Source of the DNA: Haloarchaeobius amylolyticus
GTDB taxonomy: Archaea; Halobacteriota; Halobacteria; Halobacteriales; Natrialbaceae
Assembly (NCBI RefSeq): GCF_026616195.1
Contig: NZ_JANHDH010000001.1
Location: 1,426,001-1,490,000 of the forward strand
Length of the DNA: 64,000 nucleotides
Reading direction: 5' to 3'
Shown here: piece by piece, positions 1-7,647 of the stretch
How positions within the stretch are numbered: position 1 is the first letter of the stretch
How the letters are laid out: every line of letters starts with the position of its first letter
Translations under genes and position numbers: made by a program
The notes under the pieces: model-generated
Told to the model about the DNA's origin: nothing
The model's database searches: none
What the model saw: only the letters and a program-made list of their open reading frames with translations

Positions 1-1155
1 ATCGGCAAGGACGTCGGCCCGGCCGCCCAGAAGGTCCTGAGCGCGGCCGCCGAGGCCACCGGACGCGACATCGCGTGGATGCGTGTCTACGCCGGTGAGT
101 CCGCTCGCGAGCGATACGACGGCGAGAACCTGCCGGACGACACCGTCAACGCCATCGACGAGTTCCGCGTCGCCATCAAGGGCCCGCTCACGACGCCCGT
201 CGGCGCCGGCTTCCGCAGCCTCAACGTCGCCCTCCGCCAGACGCTCGACTTCTACGCGAACGTCCGCCCGACCTACTACCTCGACGGCGTCCCGTCCCCC
301 ATGAAGAAGCCCGAGGACATGAACATGGTCACCTTCCGTGAGAACACGGAGGACGTCTACGCCGGCATCGAGTGGGAGCAGGGCACCGAGGACGTCGAGA
401 AGGTCCGCAACTTCGTCGAGGAGGAGATGGGCTTCGACGAGACGATGCACGATGGTCCCATCGGCATCGGCATCAAGCCCATCACCGAGAAGGGCAGCAA
501 GCGCCTCGTCCGCAAGGCCATCGACTACGCCATCGAGCACGACCGCGACAAGGTCACGCTCGTCCACAAGGGGAACATCATGAAGTTCACCGAGGGGCAG
601 TTCTCGGAGTGGGGCATGGAGGTCGCCGAGGAGGAGTACCCCGACGACGAGGTCTTCGCCGCACCCGACTCCCTCTGGGAGACCCAGGACGACATCGACA
701 TCCCCGAGGGCGCCGTCATGGTCGAGGAGCGCCTCGCCGACGCGATGCTCCAGTGGATGCAGCTGCGCACCGACGAGTTCGACGTGCTCGCCATGCCGAA
801 CCTCAACGGTGACTACCTCTCCGACGCCGCCGGCGCCCAGATCGGTGGCCTCGGCATCGCGCCCGGCGCGAACTTCGGTGACGCCCGCGTGCTCGCCGAG
901 CCGGTCCACGGCTCCGCGCCCAAGCGCGCCGGCCAGGACCAGGCGAACCCGACCGCACTCATCCTCTCCGGCCGCCTGATGTTCGACTACATGGGCTGGA
1001 AGGACGCCGCCGAGCTCGTCCGTGACGCCGTCGAGGAGACCATCTCCTCCGGCACCGTCACCTACGACCTCGAGCGCAACCTCGAGGACGCCGAGAAGGT
1101 CTCCACGACCGAGTTCGCCGACACCGTCATCGAGAACATTCACGACCTCGCGTAA
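1..1155 (+). CDS. icd: Isocitrate dehydrogenase (NADP type), 5' end outside window
   Basis: TCA-cycle enzyme converting isocitrate to 2-oxoglutarate and CO2 in the cytoplasm. The frame is open from base 1 (I-G-K-D-V-G), so the N-terminus lies before the window; it stops at TAA 1153-1155. The substrate loop GPLTTPVGAGFRSLNVALRQ (about 181-240), the tyrosine segment ENTEDVYAGIEWE (about 343-381), the catalytic lysine in VHKGNIMKFTEG (about 562-597), the metal-site segment NLNGDYLSDAAG (about 799-834) and the cofactor loop HGSAPKRAGQD (about 907-939) are all present. The basic residues of the cofactor loop fit NADP rather than NAD (family knowledge). Hairpins follow the stop, so it probably ends its transcript. 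Confidence 0.95.
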   Translation: MGKDVGPAAQKVLSAAAEATGRDIAWMRVYAGESARERYDGENLPDDTVNAIDEFRVAIKGPLTTPVGAGFRSLNVALRQTLDFYANVRPTYYLDGVPSPMKKPEDMNMVTFRENTEDVYAGIEWEQGTEDVEKVRNFVEEEMGFDETMHDGPIGIGIKPITEKGSKRLVRKAIDYAIEHDRDKVTLVHKGNIMKFTEGQFSEWGMEVAEEEYPDDEVFAAPDSLWETQDDIDIPEGAVMVEERLADAMLQWMQLRTDEFDVLAMPNLNGDYLSDAAGAQIGGLGIAPGANFGDARVLAEPVHGSAPKRAGQDQANPTALILSGRLMFDYMGWKDAAELVRDAVEETISSGTVTYDLERNLEDAEKVSTTEFADTVIENIHDLA

Positions 1156-1189
1156 AGCGAGTCGTGGGTCTGCCGGGCTTCGCCCGGCA
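1141..1189 (+). terminator. Hairpins at the icd stop codon
   Basis: Two hairpins in series. The first (1141-1166) pairs CACGAC..CTCGC with GCGAG..TCGTG and holds the TAA stop in its loop region. The second (1171-1189) is a perfect 8-bp stem, TGCCGGGC / GCCCGGCA, with a 3-base loop. A third copy of the CTCGC-GTAA-GCGAG motif lies at about 1201-1214, followed by pyrimidine-rich bases near 1229-1245. The likely role is transcript 3'-end formation for icd. Confidence 0.5.
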
Positions 1190-1350
1190 ACATCGAAAAG
1201 CTCGCGTAAGCGAGTCCTCGAACCACCACGTTCCGTTCTTCTTTCGCGCGCGTCGTCGCGACCACGCGCCCGTCCACTCCGTAGTCGTCCCGACCCCTCC
1301 AGCGCCGGGTCGTACGTAGAGTTATCGTGGTAGCAGCCCTCTCTCCGGGC

Positions 1351-2004
1351 ATGGCGATCATCGCGGAGGTGACGATCGCCTCGGATGCGTTCCCGCTGGG
1401 GCAGCTGACGCTGGAGGAACCAGGGATGCGGATCGAACTCGAACGGGTAGTGCCGACCGACGACACGGTCATCCCGTTCTTCTGGGCGCAGGGGGGCGAC
1501 TTCGAGGCGTTCGAACGACGGGCGGGCGAACTCGAATCGGTCGACAGGTTGACCGTACTGGACAGGCTGGACGACGCGGTGCTGTACCGCGTCACGTGGG
1601 GCGAGGACGTGGTGAGCTTCGTCTCGGTCATCGCCGACCTCGGGGCGACCATCCTCGAGGCACACGGCAACCACAAGTGGCTGTTCCGGTTGCGGTTCCG
1701 TGACCACGGCGACCTCTCGGCGTTCAGCAGCTGGTGTGCCGAGAACGAGGTCCCGTTCGAGCTGCGGCGCCTGCACTCCCTCGCGGACGTGCAGGGCCAG
1801 TCGTACGACTTCGGGCTCACCGACGAACAGCGCGAGGCGCTGGAGATCGCGGTGCGCCTCGGCTACTACAAGGTCCCGAAACGGGCGACGCTGGCGGACG
1901 TCTCGGCGAAGCTCGACATCAGCGAGCAGGCCACCGGGGAGCGCCTGCGGCGGGCGATGGACAAGCTCGCGAACGTGGTCGTGCTGGCCGACGAGGCGGC
2001 CTGA
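1351..2004 (+). CDS. Bacterio-opsin activator-like HTH regulator
   Basis: Predicted DNA-binding regulator of the haloarchaeal Bat-like family. Residues 1-150 form the sensor-like N-terminal domain (starts MAIIAEVTIASDAFPLG). Residues about 155-215 form the C-terminal HTH_10 domain, with the hallmark LTDEQREALEIAVRLGYYKVPKRAT (quoted in two parts: LTDEQREALEIA and VRLGYYKVPKRAT) followed by SAKLDISEQATGERLRRA. ATG 1351 is chosen over the in-frame GTG 1327 because homologues begin right at the sensor domain. The next gene is a paralogue without the HTH. Target genes cannot be read from sequence. Confidence 0.85.
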   Translation: MAIIAEVTIASDAFPLGQLTLEEPGMRIELERVVPTDDTVIPFFWAQGGDFEAFERRAGELESVDRLTVLDRLDDAVLYRVTWGEDVVSFVSVIADLGATILEAHGNHKWLFRLRFRDHGDLSAFSSWCAENEVPFELRRLHSLADVQGQSYDFGLTDEQREALEIAVRLGYYKVPKRATLADVSAKLDISEQATGERLRRAMDKLANVVVLADEAA

Positions 2005-2112
2005 CCGGCGACTGGTGGCCCGACGACTCCACGGCGTGTGCCGGTCCGACTTAAGCAGGTTGTGGTGACCGGGTGTACCGCCAAGCCCGTGGAGTGGCTA
2101 CCTCCGGTAGGG

Positions 2113-2547
2113 ATGGTACTCGTCGACGTCGCGGTTCCGGCGACCGGTTTCCCGGTCGGTGCCCTCACCGCCGAGACGCCGGCGACCGCCATCGAACTCG
2201 TCCGGGTCGTCCCCATCGACGGGGTCATCGTACCGCTGTTCTGGGCGGTCGGCCGCGACCTCACCGGCTTCGAGCGCTCGGCCGGGGCGCTCGAGCAGGT
2301 CGAACGGCTCTCGCTCGTGGAGTCCCATCCGGGGCGGCGGCTGTATCGGGTCTGGTGGCGGCCGGAGGCGACCACGCTCGTCAGCACCATCCACCGGCAC
2401 CAGGGGGCGATACTGGACGGGCGCGGGACCGACGAGTGGCACTTCTTCGTCCGGTTCCCCGACGAGGGTCGCTTCGAGTCGTTCTTCGCGGCGTGCACGC
2501 GGGCCGGTATCCCGGTCGACGCGACCGAGTACAGCCCCGTCGGGTGA
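2113..2547 (+). CDS. Bat-like sensor domain protein without HTH
   Basis: 144 residues, clearly paralogous to residues 1-150 of the gene just upstream: both have ATxFPxGxLTxExPxxxIEL near the N-terminus, then VVPxDxxxxPxFWAxGxDxxxFER. It ends in DATEYSPVG, exactly where the HTH_10 domain would begin, at a clean TGA, with no HTH-coding remnant in the 40 bases before the next gene. It may be a natural one-domain partner, for example titrating or heterodimerising with its neighbour (inference). ATG 2113 is preferred because it aligns with the paralogue's start. Confidence 0.75.
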   Translation: MVLVDVAVPATGFPVGALTAETPATAIELVRVVPIDGVIVPLFWAVGRDLTGFERSAGALEQVERLSLVESHPGRRLYRVWWRPEATTLVSTIHRHQGAILDGRGTDEWHFFVRFPDEGRFESFFAACTRAGIPVDATEYSPVG

Positions 2548-2588
2548 GCCCCGGTAACGGCTTTAGCCGCTGACGGCCTAGATTCCTC

Positions 2589-2873
2589 GTGGTACACGAC
2601 TCGAACACGTTCGACGACCTCGACATCGACCTGCTCGGCGACCTCGACCGCGCCGAGGCCGAACTCACGGTCCGCACGGAGAAGCGACGCTACGGGAAGC
2701 CGGTGACCATCGTGGAGGGGTTCCCCGAGGATACCGACCTCGACGCGCTCGCGTCGACGTTGAAGCGGGCGGCCGGTGCCGGCGGGACCGTCCACGACGA
2801 CAGGATCGAGATACAGGGCGATCAGGTCGACCGGATCGTCGCCCTGCTGCGTGACAACGGCTACACCGTCTGA
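2589..2873 (+). CDS. SUI1/eIF1-family translation factor
   Basis: 94-residue SUI1-domain protein (eIF1 in archaea/eukaryotes, YciH in bacteria), expected to bind the small ribosomal subunit and police start-codon choice. The core KPVTIVEGFPEDTDLDALA (residues about 38-56) and GGTVHDDRIEIQGDQVDRI (about 66-84) match the family pattern of a basic strand, a helix, then G-x-x-x-x-x-x-I-x-x-Q-G-D. It starts with GTG 2589, about 40 bases after the preceding gene, and is followed closely by the convergent kinase gene. The N-terminal 30 residues are acidic and lack the zinc ribbon seen in some family members. Confidence 0.9.
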   Translation: MVHDSNTFDDLDIDLLGDLDRAEAELTVRTEKRRYGKPVTIVEGFPEDTDLDALASTLKRAAGAGGTVHDDRIEIQGDQVDRIVALLRDNGYTV

Positions 2874-2889
2874 CCGTTTTCCGGCCGTC

Positions 2890-4320
2890 CTATAACGGCT
2901 CCACGCCCGAGACGACGAACCGGGCACCGCCGGCCTCGCTCGCTTCGACCGCCACCGACCAGCCGTGGGCCTGCGCGATGGTCTCGACGATGGCCAGCCC
3001 GAAGCCGGTTCCCTCCGAGTCGGTGGTGAAGCCCTGCTCGAAGATGGACTCGCGTTCCGCCGGGTCGATTCCCGGCCCGTCGTCGGCGACGTAGAAGCCG
3101 GCGTCGTCGCCGGGCTCGGTGCCGAGCCGGCCGATGGTGACGGTGGTGGCGCCGGTGGCGTGGTCGACCGCGTTCCGGAACAGGTTCTCGAACAGCGTCT
3201 GCAGCCTGCTGGCGTCGGCCTCGACCATGCCGAGGTCGTCGACGACCTCGATGTCGAGGTCGCCGGTCTCGCCGGTCTGCCAGGCCTTCGTCACGATGGA
3301 CTCAAGTGAGACGGGCGCCGGCTCGTCGACGGCCTCGCCCTCGCGCGCGAGGGTCAACACGTCGTCGACCATGCGCTCGATGCGTTCGAGGGCCTCGAGG
3401 GCCGCGTCGAGGCCGTCGGTGGACTCCTCGGCGACGGCCATCTCGACGTGGCCCGTCGCGATGCTGAGTGGGCCGCGGATGTCGTGGCTCACGACGGAGG
3501 CGAACTCGTCGAGGCGCTCGTTCTGGCGGCCGAGTTCGCGTGCGAGTTGCTCGCGCTCGGTGACGTCCTTCTGGAAGCCGAAGTAGTGCGTGACCTCGCC
3601 CGTCTCGTCGAACACGGGCGAGATGTCGAGCTGGTTCCAGAACAGCTCTCCGTCGGCGTCGTAGTTCCGGAGGACGATGGAGATGGGCTCCTCGGCGTCG
3701 ATCGCGGCCCGGATGGCCGCCACCTTCTCGGGGTCGGTGTCGGGCCCCTGCAGGAACCGACAGTTCTCGCCGAGGACCTCGCGCTCGTCGTAGCCCGTCA
3801 GCTGCTCGAACCCCTCGTTCACGTAGATGAGCGATTCGTCCGGGCCGGCGATGGTGATGCCGACGCCGGCCTGGTCGAGGGCGCGGTCCTTCAGCTGGTG
3901 GTCGCGTTCGCGCCGGAGTCGCTCGACGAGCCGGGTGACCCGGGTCGCGAGGAGGCTCCCGTCCGCGCCGTCGAACCGGGGGACGAACTCGGTCCACTCT
4001 GCAGAGAGGACGCCGTCGAGGGTAGCGGGGTCGGGGTCTGCAGCGTACAGGACGAACGGCGTCTCCCGGACCGAGCGGACGGTCTCGAGCGTCGTCTCCG
4101 CCGCGGACGCGTCGCCGGCGAAGACCACGCAGTCGACCGGCACTGGGGGGTCGGTCAGTGCGTCGTCGACGGCGGCGGTCGAGACGCGGGTGACGTCGAG
4201 GCCACCGTCCTCGTCGAGGCCGACGGGGTCGTCGTCGCTCGCGACGAGGAGGACCGCGACCGGCGAACTGGCCGATTCCTTCCGGTGGTCGGCCGGCCGC
4301 GTGCCGCTCGAGCGTGTCAT
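2890..4320 (-). CDS. LOV-domain sensor histidine kinase
   Basis: 476-residue soluble histidine kinase. Residues about 20-135 look like a degenerate receiver domain. Residues about 143-258 form a PAS domain carrying the full LOV flavin signature: GENCRFLQ with candidate photoactive Cys187, Asn219 in RNY, Asn229 in FWN, and the flavin-facing Gln250 in FGFQKDVTER. Residues about 272-335 are HisKA with H279 (SHDIRGPL). The C-terminus is HATPase_c with boxes ENLFRNAVDHA, VADDGPGI and GTGFGLAI. There are no membrane segments. It is likely a blue-light-responsive kinase (family knowledge); no response regulator lies next to it. Start ATG at 4320; longer starts to 4362 are possible but add non-conserved residues. 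Confidence 0.9.
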   Translation of the reverse strand: MTRSSGTRPADHRKESASSPVAVLLVASDDDPVGLDEDGGLDVTRVSTAAVDDALTDPPVPVDCVVFAGDASAAETTLETVRSVRETPFVLYAADPDPATLDGVLSAEWTEFVPRFDGADGSLLATRVTRLVERLRRERDHQLKDRALDQAGVGITIAGPDESLIYVNEGFEQLTGYDEREVLGENCRFLQGPDTDPEKVAAIRAAIDAEEPISIVLRNYDADGELFWNQLDISPVFDETGEVTHYFGFQKDVTEREQLARELGRQNERLDEFASVVSHDIRGPLSIATGHVEMAVAEESTDGLDAALEALERIERMVDDVLTLAREGEAVDEPAPVSLESIVTKAWQTGETGDLDIEVVDDLGMVEADASRLQTLFENLFRNAVDHATGATTVTIGRLGTEPGDDAGFYVADDGPGIDPAERESIFEQGFTTDSEGTGFGLAIVETIAQAHGWSVAVEASEAGGARFVVSGVEPL

Positions 4321-4403
4321 TGTCGGAACGTGGGTACCCGGTGTCTTGAGCGTATCGCCCAATCAAGCGAAGGTTCAAACACGTGGCCGCACCACCGTCG
4401 GGT

Positions 4404-4928
4404 ATGTACCACGTGGTCGGGTGTAGCGACTGCAGCGCCCTGCGCATCGTCGAGGGTCGCCCCGAGACGACGCAGTGCGGTCGCTGTGGCAAACGACGGC
4501 AGTTCTCGAAGGTGCGCTCGTTCCTGTCGACCGAGGACCTCGACCACGCCCGCGAGGTCCGGGCGTCCATGCTGGCGAACCGCCAGGGCGAGGGCGAAGC
4601 GTTCGCGGCGGTGGAGTCGTTCGCCGAGCTGGACGACGCGGTCGCCGACGGCGTCATCGACGACGACGCGTTCCTCGACGCCTCGGGGCTCGACGTCGAC
4701 GAGGTGGCGGACGCCGGCGAACGCGCGAGCAGTGGCGGTGGCGGGTCGATGAACCGCAAGGAGACGGTCGAGGCCGCGCTCCGGGAGCTCGACCAGCCCA
4801 CCGAGGACGAGGTGGTCGAGTACGCCGCCGAGCACGGCGTCCCGGCGGACTACGTCGAGACGGCACTGCAGAAGCTCGTCCGTCGTGGCGAGGTCAGCGA
4901 GAGTCGCGGGCGCTACCGCCGGCTCTGA
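4404..4928 (+). CDS. Zinc-ribbon plus winged-helix protein (DUF5817-like)
   Basis: 174 residues. The N-terminus holds a zinc ribbon, CSDC at residues 8-11 and CGRCGKR near 27, then FSKVRSF and a helical linker. A Gly/Ser linker (SSGGGG) precedes a C-terminal winged-helix-like domain (about 110-174) with KETVEAALREL and ALQKLVRRGEVSESRGRYRR. The layout resembles haloarchaeal DUF5817 proteins, of unknown function; a nucleic-acid-binding role is a reasonable guess. Divergent from the LOV kinase across 83 bases. Confidence 0.7.
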   Translation: MYHVVGCSDCSALRIVEGRPETTQCGRCGKRRQFSKVRSFLSTEDLDHAREVRASMLANRQGEGEAFAAVESFAELDDAVADGVIDDDAFLDASGLDVDEVADAGERASSGGGGSMNRKETVEAALRELDQPTEDEVVEYAAEHGVPADYVETALQKLVRRGEVSESRGRYRRL

Positions 4929-4949
4929 GTCGGCCGGGTGCGGGGGCTC

Positions 4950-5297
4950 TCATCCCAGCACGCCGCTGGTCGCGAGGAAGACGGCGATGGAGGTCAGCCC
5001 CGCGCCGAGGGCGGTGAACGCCAGGCCGAGCCGGCCGGGGATGCCCTGTGGCTGCAGGGAGCTCGGGTCGGTGACGTCGAAGCCGCCCTGGACGCCCGCC
5101 GAGGTCGTGTCCAGCCCGGCGTCGCTCGCCGCGAACGGCAGCGGGGCACACACCAGCATCGCGACCCCGAAGAAGAACGAGGCCGTGGGGAGGGACACCC
5201 CGCCGAGGGCGCTGGTGCCGAGGACGAGCGCGGCGACGACCGGCCCCGCGAGCAGCGTGTACCGGAGGACGTACGGCTTGAGGGCGGCGAGATTCAT
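4950..5297 (-). CDS. Small membrane protein, unknown function
   Basis: 115 residues with about three hydrophobic segments: residues 10-30 (TLLAGPVVAALVLGTSAL), 35-55 (PTASFFFGVAMLVCAPLPF) and 90-112 (LGLAFTALGAGLTSIAVFL). No recognised domain; it looks like one of the many short haloarchaeal membrane proteins. An AT-rich box on the minus strand (about 5317-5324) sits roughly 25 bases before ATG 5297 and fits a leaderless start. Confidence 0.65.
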   Translation of the reverse strand: MNLAALKPYVLRYTLLAGPVVAALVLGTSALGGVSLPTASFFFGVAMLVCAPLPFAASDAGLDTTSAGVQGGFDVTDPSSLQPQGIPGRLGLAFTALGAGLTSIAVFLATSGVLG

Positions 5298-5358
5298 ACG
5301 CCCACGTTCATAACAGAATTATTTCAATCTTCCGCCGGTGGGCGGTCGTTCGACCGTC

Positions 5359-5703
5359 TCAGTCGTCGTCCTGCCACGCCGGGTTCTCCCGCGGCGGGCT
5401 GAAGATGTCGAGGCCCTTGACGGGCACGTCACCGCGGTTCTCGGCGGCGTGGGGCTCGTCGCCCGGAATCGAGTACGAGTCGCCCGCGGAGACGTGGTAC
5501 TCCTCGCCGTCGACGAGGAAGGTGAGCGTCCCCTCGTAGATGAAGCCCGCCTGCTCGTGGGGGTGGCTGTGCTCGGGGACGGTCGAGTCGGGCTCGATGA
5601 AGAAGTGCTGGACGTTCATCTTCTCTCCGCCGGCGAGCATCGAGAGGTGGGTACCGTCGACCGCCTCGGTCGACTCCACGGAATCGTTCGGGACGTGTTC
5701 CAT
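5359..5703 (-). CDS. Cupin-domain protein
   Basis: 114-residue single-domain cupin. Motif 1, PEHSHPHEQAGFIYEGTL, supplies the His/His/Glu metal ligands; motif 2 is SIPGDEPHAAEN with the last His. The cargo or substrate is unknown; such proteins are often small dioxygenases, isomerases or sensors. ATG 5703 is favoured over the upstream in-frame start at 5727 because a TATA-like box (5728-5734) lies 28 bases before it. Confidence 0.85.
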   Translation of the reverse strand: MEHVPNDSVESTEAVDGTHLSMLAGGEKMNVQHFFIEPDSTVPEHSHPHEQAGFIYEGTLTFLVDGEEYHVSAGDSYSIPGDEPHAAENRGDVPVKGLDIFSPPRENPAWQDDD

Positions 5704-5727
5704 ACCGGGTCGACAGCCGGTGACCAC

Positions 5728-5734
5728 CTAAATC
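5728..5734 (-). promoter_or_regulatory. TATA-like box of the cupin gene
   Basis: GATTTAG on the minus strand, centred 28 bases upstream of ATG 5703, the spacing of a leaderless haloarchaeal transcript. Confidence 0.45.
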
Positions 5735-5764
5735 TACGGTCGGTACCGGGCCCGCGACCGTGGC

Positions 5765-6976
5765 CTACCGGCCCAGTTCCTCGTGCGCCGAGGAGAGGTG
5801 GCGCGAGGCGAGCGCGGCGAGCAGCGAGAGTTCGCCGGCCAGCGCGCCCGTCGCGATGATCTCCGCGAGGGCGTCGGCGTTCGAGCCGGCCGGGTCGCCG
5901 CCGCCGCGCAGGCCCAGCACGTCGAGCGCCTCGGACTGGGTCGGGAGTTTGGTGCCGCCGCCGACGGTCCCGAGTTCGAGCGAGGCCAGCGAGACGGAGG
6001 CGTAGAGGTCGCCGTCGCGCTCCTCGACCGTGGTGATGGTGTTCGCACCCTCGACGACCTGGGCGGCGTCCTGCCCGGTGGCGAGGAAGGCCGCCGCGAC
6101 GACGTTGGCGGCGTGGGCGTTGAAGCCCAGACTCCCCGCCTTGGCGCTCCCGATGAGGTTCTTGCGGGTGTTCGCCTCGGCGATGGCGCCGGGCGTGGTG
6201 TGCAGGCGCGCTTCGACCACGTCGCCCGGGATGACCACGTCGGCGGTCACGGAGCGCCCGCGGCCCTCGACCGCGTTCACGGCGGCCGGCTTCTTGTCCG
6301 AACAGAGGTTGCCCGAGAGCGCGACCAGCGACGCCGGCGTCTCCGTCTCGACCACGTCGCAGGCCTCGCCCGTCGCGATGGTGGCCATGTTCATCCCCAT
6401 CGCGTCCTTCGTGTCGTAGCGGAAGCGCAGGTACACCGAGTCGCCGACGACGTAGGGCGTCACGTCGAGCAGTTCGCCGTGGCTCGTGGTTGACTCGGCG
6501 GCCTCCCGGAGCCGGTCGGTGTGCTCGCGCACCCACTCGACGGTCTCGGCGGCCTCGACGACGCCGGAGACGCGGAAGACGGGCGCGCGGGTCATCCCGT
6601 TCTTGGTGACGCGGGCGTCGGCGCCGCCCGAGGATTCGATGACGGAGAGGCCGCGGTTCACGCTGGCCAGCAGCGCGCCCTCGGTCGTCGCGAGCGGGAG
6701 GTGGTACTCGCCGTCGGCCGCGCCGCCGTTCACCGTGACGGGGCCGACGATGCCCATGGGAATCTGGGCCGCGCCGATCATGTTCTCGATGGCCGAGTCG
6801 GCCACCTCGGCGTCGAAGGCGTACTGGCCCACGGTGTCGAGGTCGGCGTCGGTCGACTCCTCGACGAGCAGGCGACGGGCCGCGACGGCCGTGTCGTGGT
6901 CGGCGTGGTCTTCGAGTTCGTGCAGTCGGAGGTCCCCCTCGCGGACCCGCTCCGCGAGCGTCGCCGGGTCGGTCAT
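5765..6976 (-). CDS. hmgA: HMG-CoA reductase (class I)
   Basis: 403-residue soluble 3-hydroxy-3-methylglutaryl-CoA reductase, the committed step of the mevalonate pathway to archaeal isoprenoid lipids. All family signatures are present: ENMIGAAQIPMGIVGPV, the catalytic Glu in TTEGALLASVNRG, the catalytic Lys/Asn in VTKNGMTRAPVF, KDAMGMNMAT, the NADPH/CoA stretch GTVGGGTKLPTQ, and a C-terminal His in AHEELGR. The length matches archaeal enzymes, which lack the eukaryotic membrane domain. It is the target of mevinolin (lovastatin) in haloarchaea (established). Monocistronic by context. Confidence 0.97.
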   Translation of the reverse strand: MTDPATLAERVREGDLRLHELEDHADHDTAVAARRLLVEESTDADLDTVGQYAFDAEVADSAIENMIGAAQIPMGIVGPVTVNGGAADGEYHLPLATTEGALLASVNRGLSVIESSGGADARVTKNGMTRAPVFRVSGVVEAAETVEWVREHTDRLREAAESTTSHGELLDVTPYVVGDSVYLRFRYDTKDAMGMNMATIATGEACDVVETETPASLVALSGNLCSDKKPAAVNAVEGRGRSVTADVVIPGDVVEARLHTTPGAIAEANTRKNLIGSAKAGSLGFNAHAANVVAAAFLATGQDAAQVVEGANTITTVEERDGDLYASVSLASLELGTVGGGTKLPTQSEALDVLGLRGGGDPAGSNADALAEIIATGALAGELSLLAALASRHLSSAHEELGR

Positions 6977-7051
6977 AGAAGAAGGTGTTCGGGGGCGGTT
7001 GATACCGGTTACCCTTTCAGCCGGGGTGTGTCGGCGGACGTGCCCCGGCCG

Positions 7052-7582
7052 TCACGACCGCGAGTCGCCCCGGAGCCGGGAGAGCACGTCGATGAGTCGG
7101 TCGATGGAGGTCCCCGCGAGCAGCGAGATGAGCCGGTCGCTCTGGCGGTAGACCTGCTTCAGCGTCCGTATCTTCTCCAGGTCGCGCTCGGCCTGCTCGC
7201 TCTCGGCGTCCTCGAGCGCGGTCTCGGCGCTCTCCAGCGCCCGGAGCATCACGTCGACCTCGCGCTGGGCCTTCTGGCGGAGAAACTCGCGTGCGATGTA
7301 CCAGAAGTCCCGCTCGGCCTCGAAGAAGGCCCGTTTGCCCTCGCCGGGGAGGGACTGGCGGTGGACCATCTGGTAGGACTGCAGGGTCCCCATCGCGGTG
7401 CTGACCGTGGACTTCGCGTACCCCGACTCCTCGACCAGGTCGTCCAGCGAGAGCGGGTCGTCCGCGAAGTAGAGGATGCCGTACAGTCGCCCGTAGCTCC
7501 GGTTGAGCCCGTATATCTCGGCGGAGCGCGCGAGCGCGTCGATGACCTCCTCGCGTGCCCGCTCGACGTCGTCGCTTGGCAT
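7052..7582 (-). CDS. GbsR/MarR-like winged-helix regulator
   Basis: 176 residues. A winged HTH spans about 20-95: IYGLNRSYGRLYGILYF, then LSLDDLVEESGYAKSTVSTAM as recognition region (split here as LSLDDLVEESGY and AKSTVSTAM), then a basic wing. Residues 105-165 are helical and heptad-rich, likely a dimerisation arm. This is the GbsR-type MarR layout. It is divergent from an ABC exporter operon, and a perfect inverted repeat overlaps that operon's start codon, so repression of the exporter and possibly itself is the natural reading (inference). ATG 7582 is the conserved start. Confidence 0.85.
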   Translation of the reverse strand: MPSDDVERAREEVIDALARSAEIYGLNRSYGRLYGILYFADDPLSLDDLVEESGYAKSTVSTAMGTLQSYQMVHRQSLPGEGKRAFFEAERDFWYIAREFLRQKAQREVDVMLRALESAETALEDAESEQAERDLEKIRTLKQVYRQSDRLISLLAGTSIDRLIDVLSRLRGDSRS

Positions 7583-7601
7583 ACTCGGACTTGCCCACCA
7601 G

Positions 7602-7612
7602 AAAAGATAAAT
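7602..7612. promoter_or_regulatory. Shared AT-rich promoter core, regulator/exporter
   Basis: AAAAGATAAAT between divergent genes. It is about 26 bases before ATG 7582 on the minus strand and about 29 before ATG 7637 on the plus strand, so it could serve as TATA element for both. Confidence 0.4.
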
Positions 7613-7625
7613 CAGTTGGTTCAGA

Positions 7626-7647
7626 ATATTCGGTAGATGCCGAATAT
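7626..7647. promoter_or_regulatory. Operator-like inverted repeat over the exporter start
   Basis: Perfect 8-bp arms ATATTCGG (7626-7633) and CCGAATAT (7640-7647) with a 6-base centre; the ATG at 7637 lies in the centre/right arm. Position and symmetry fit a binding site for the dimeric regulator encoded at 7052-7582. Confidence 0.55.
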
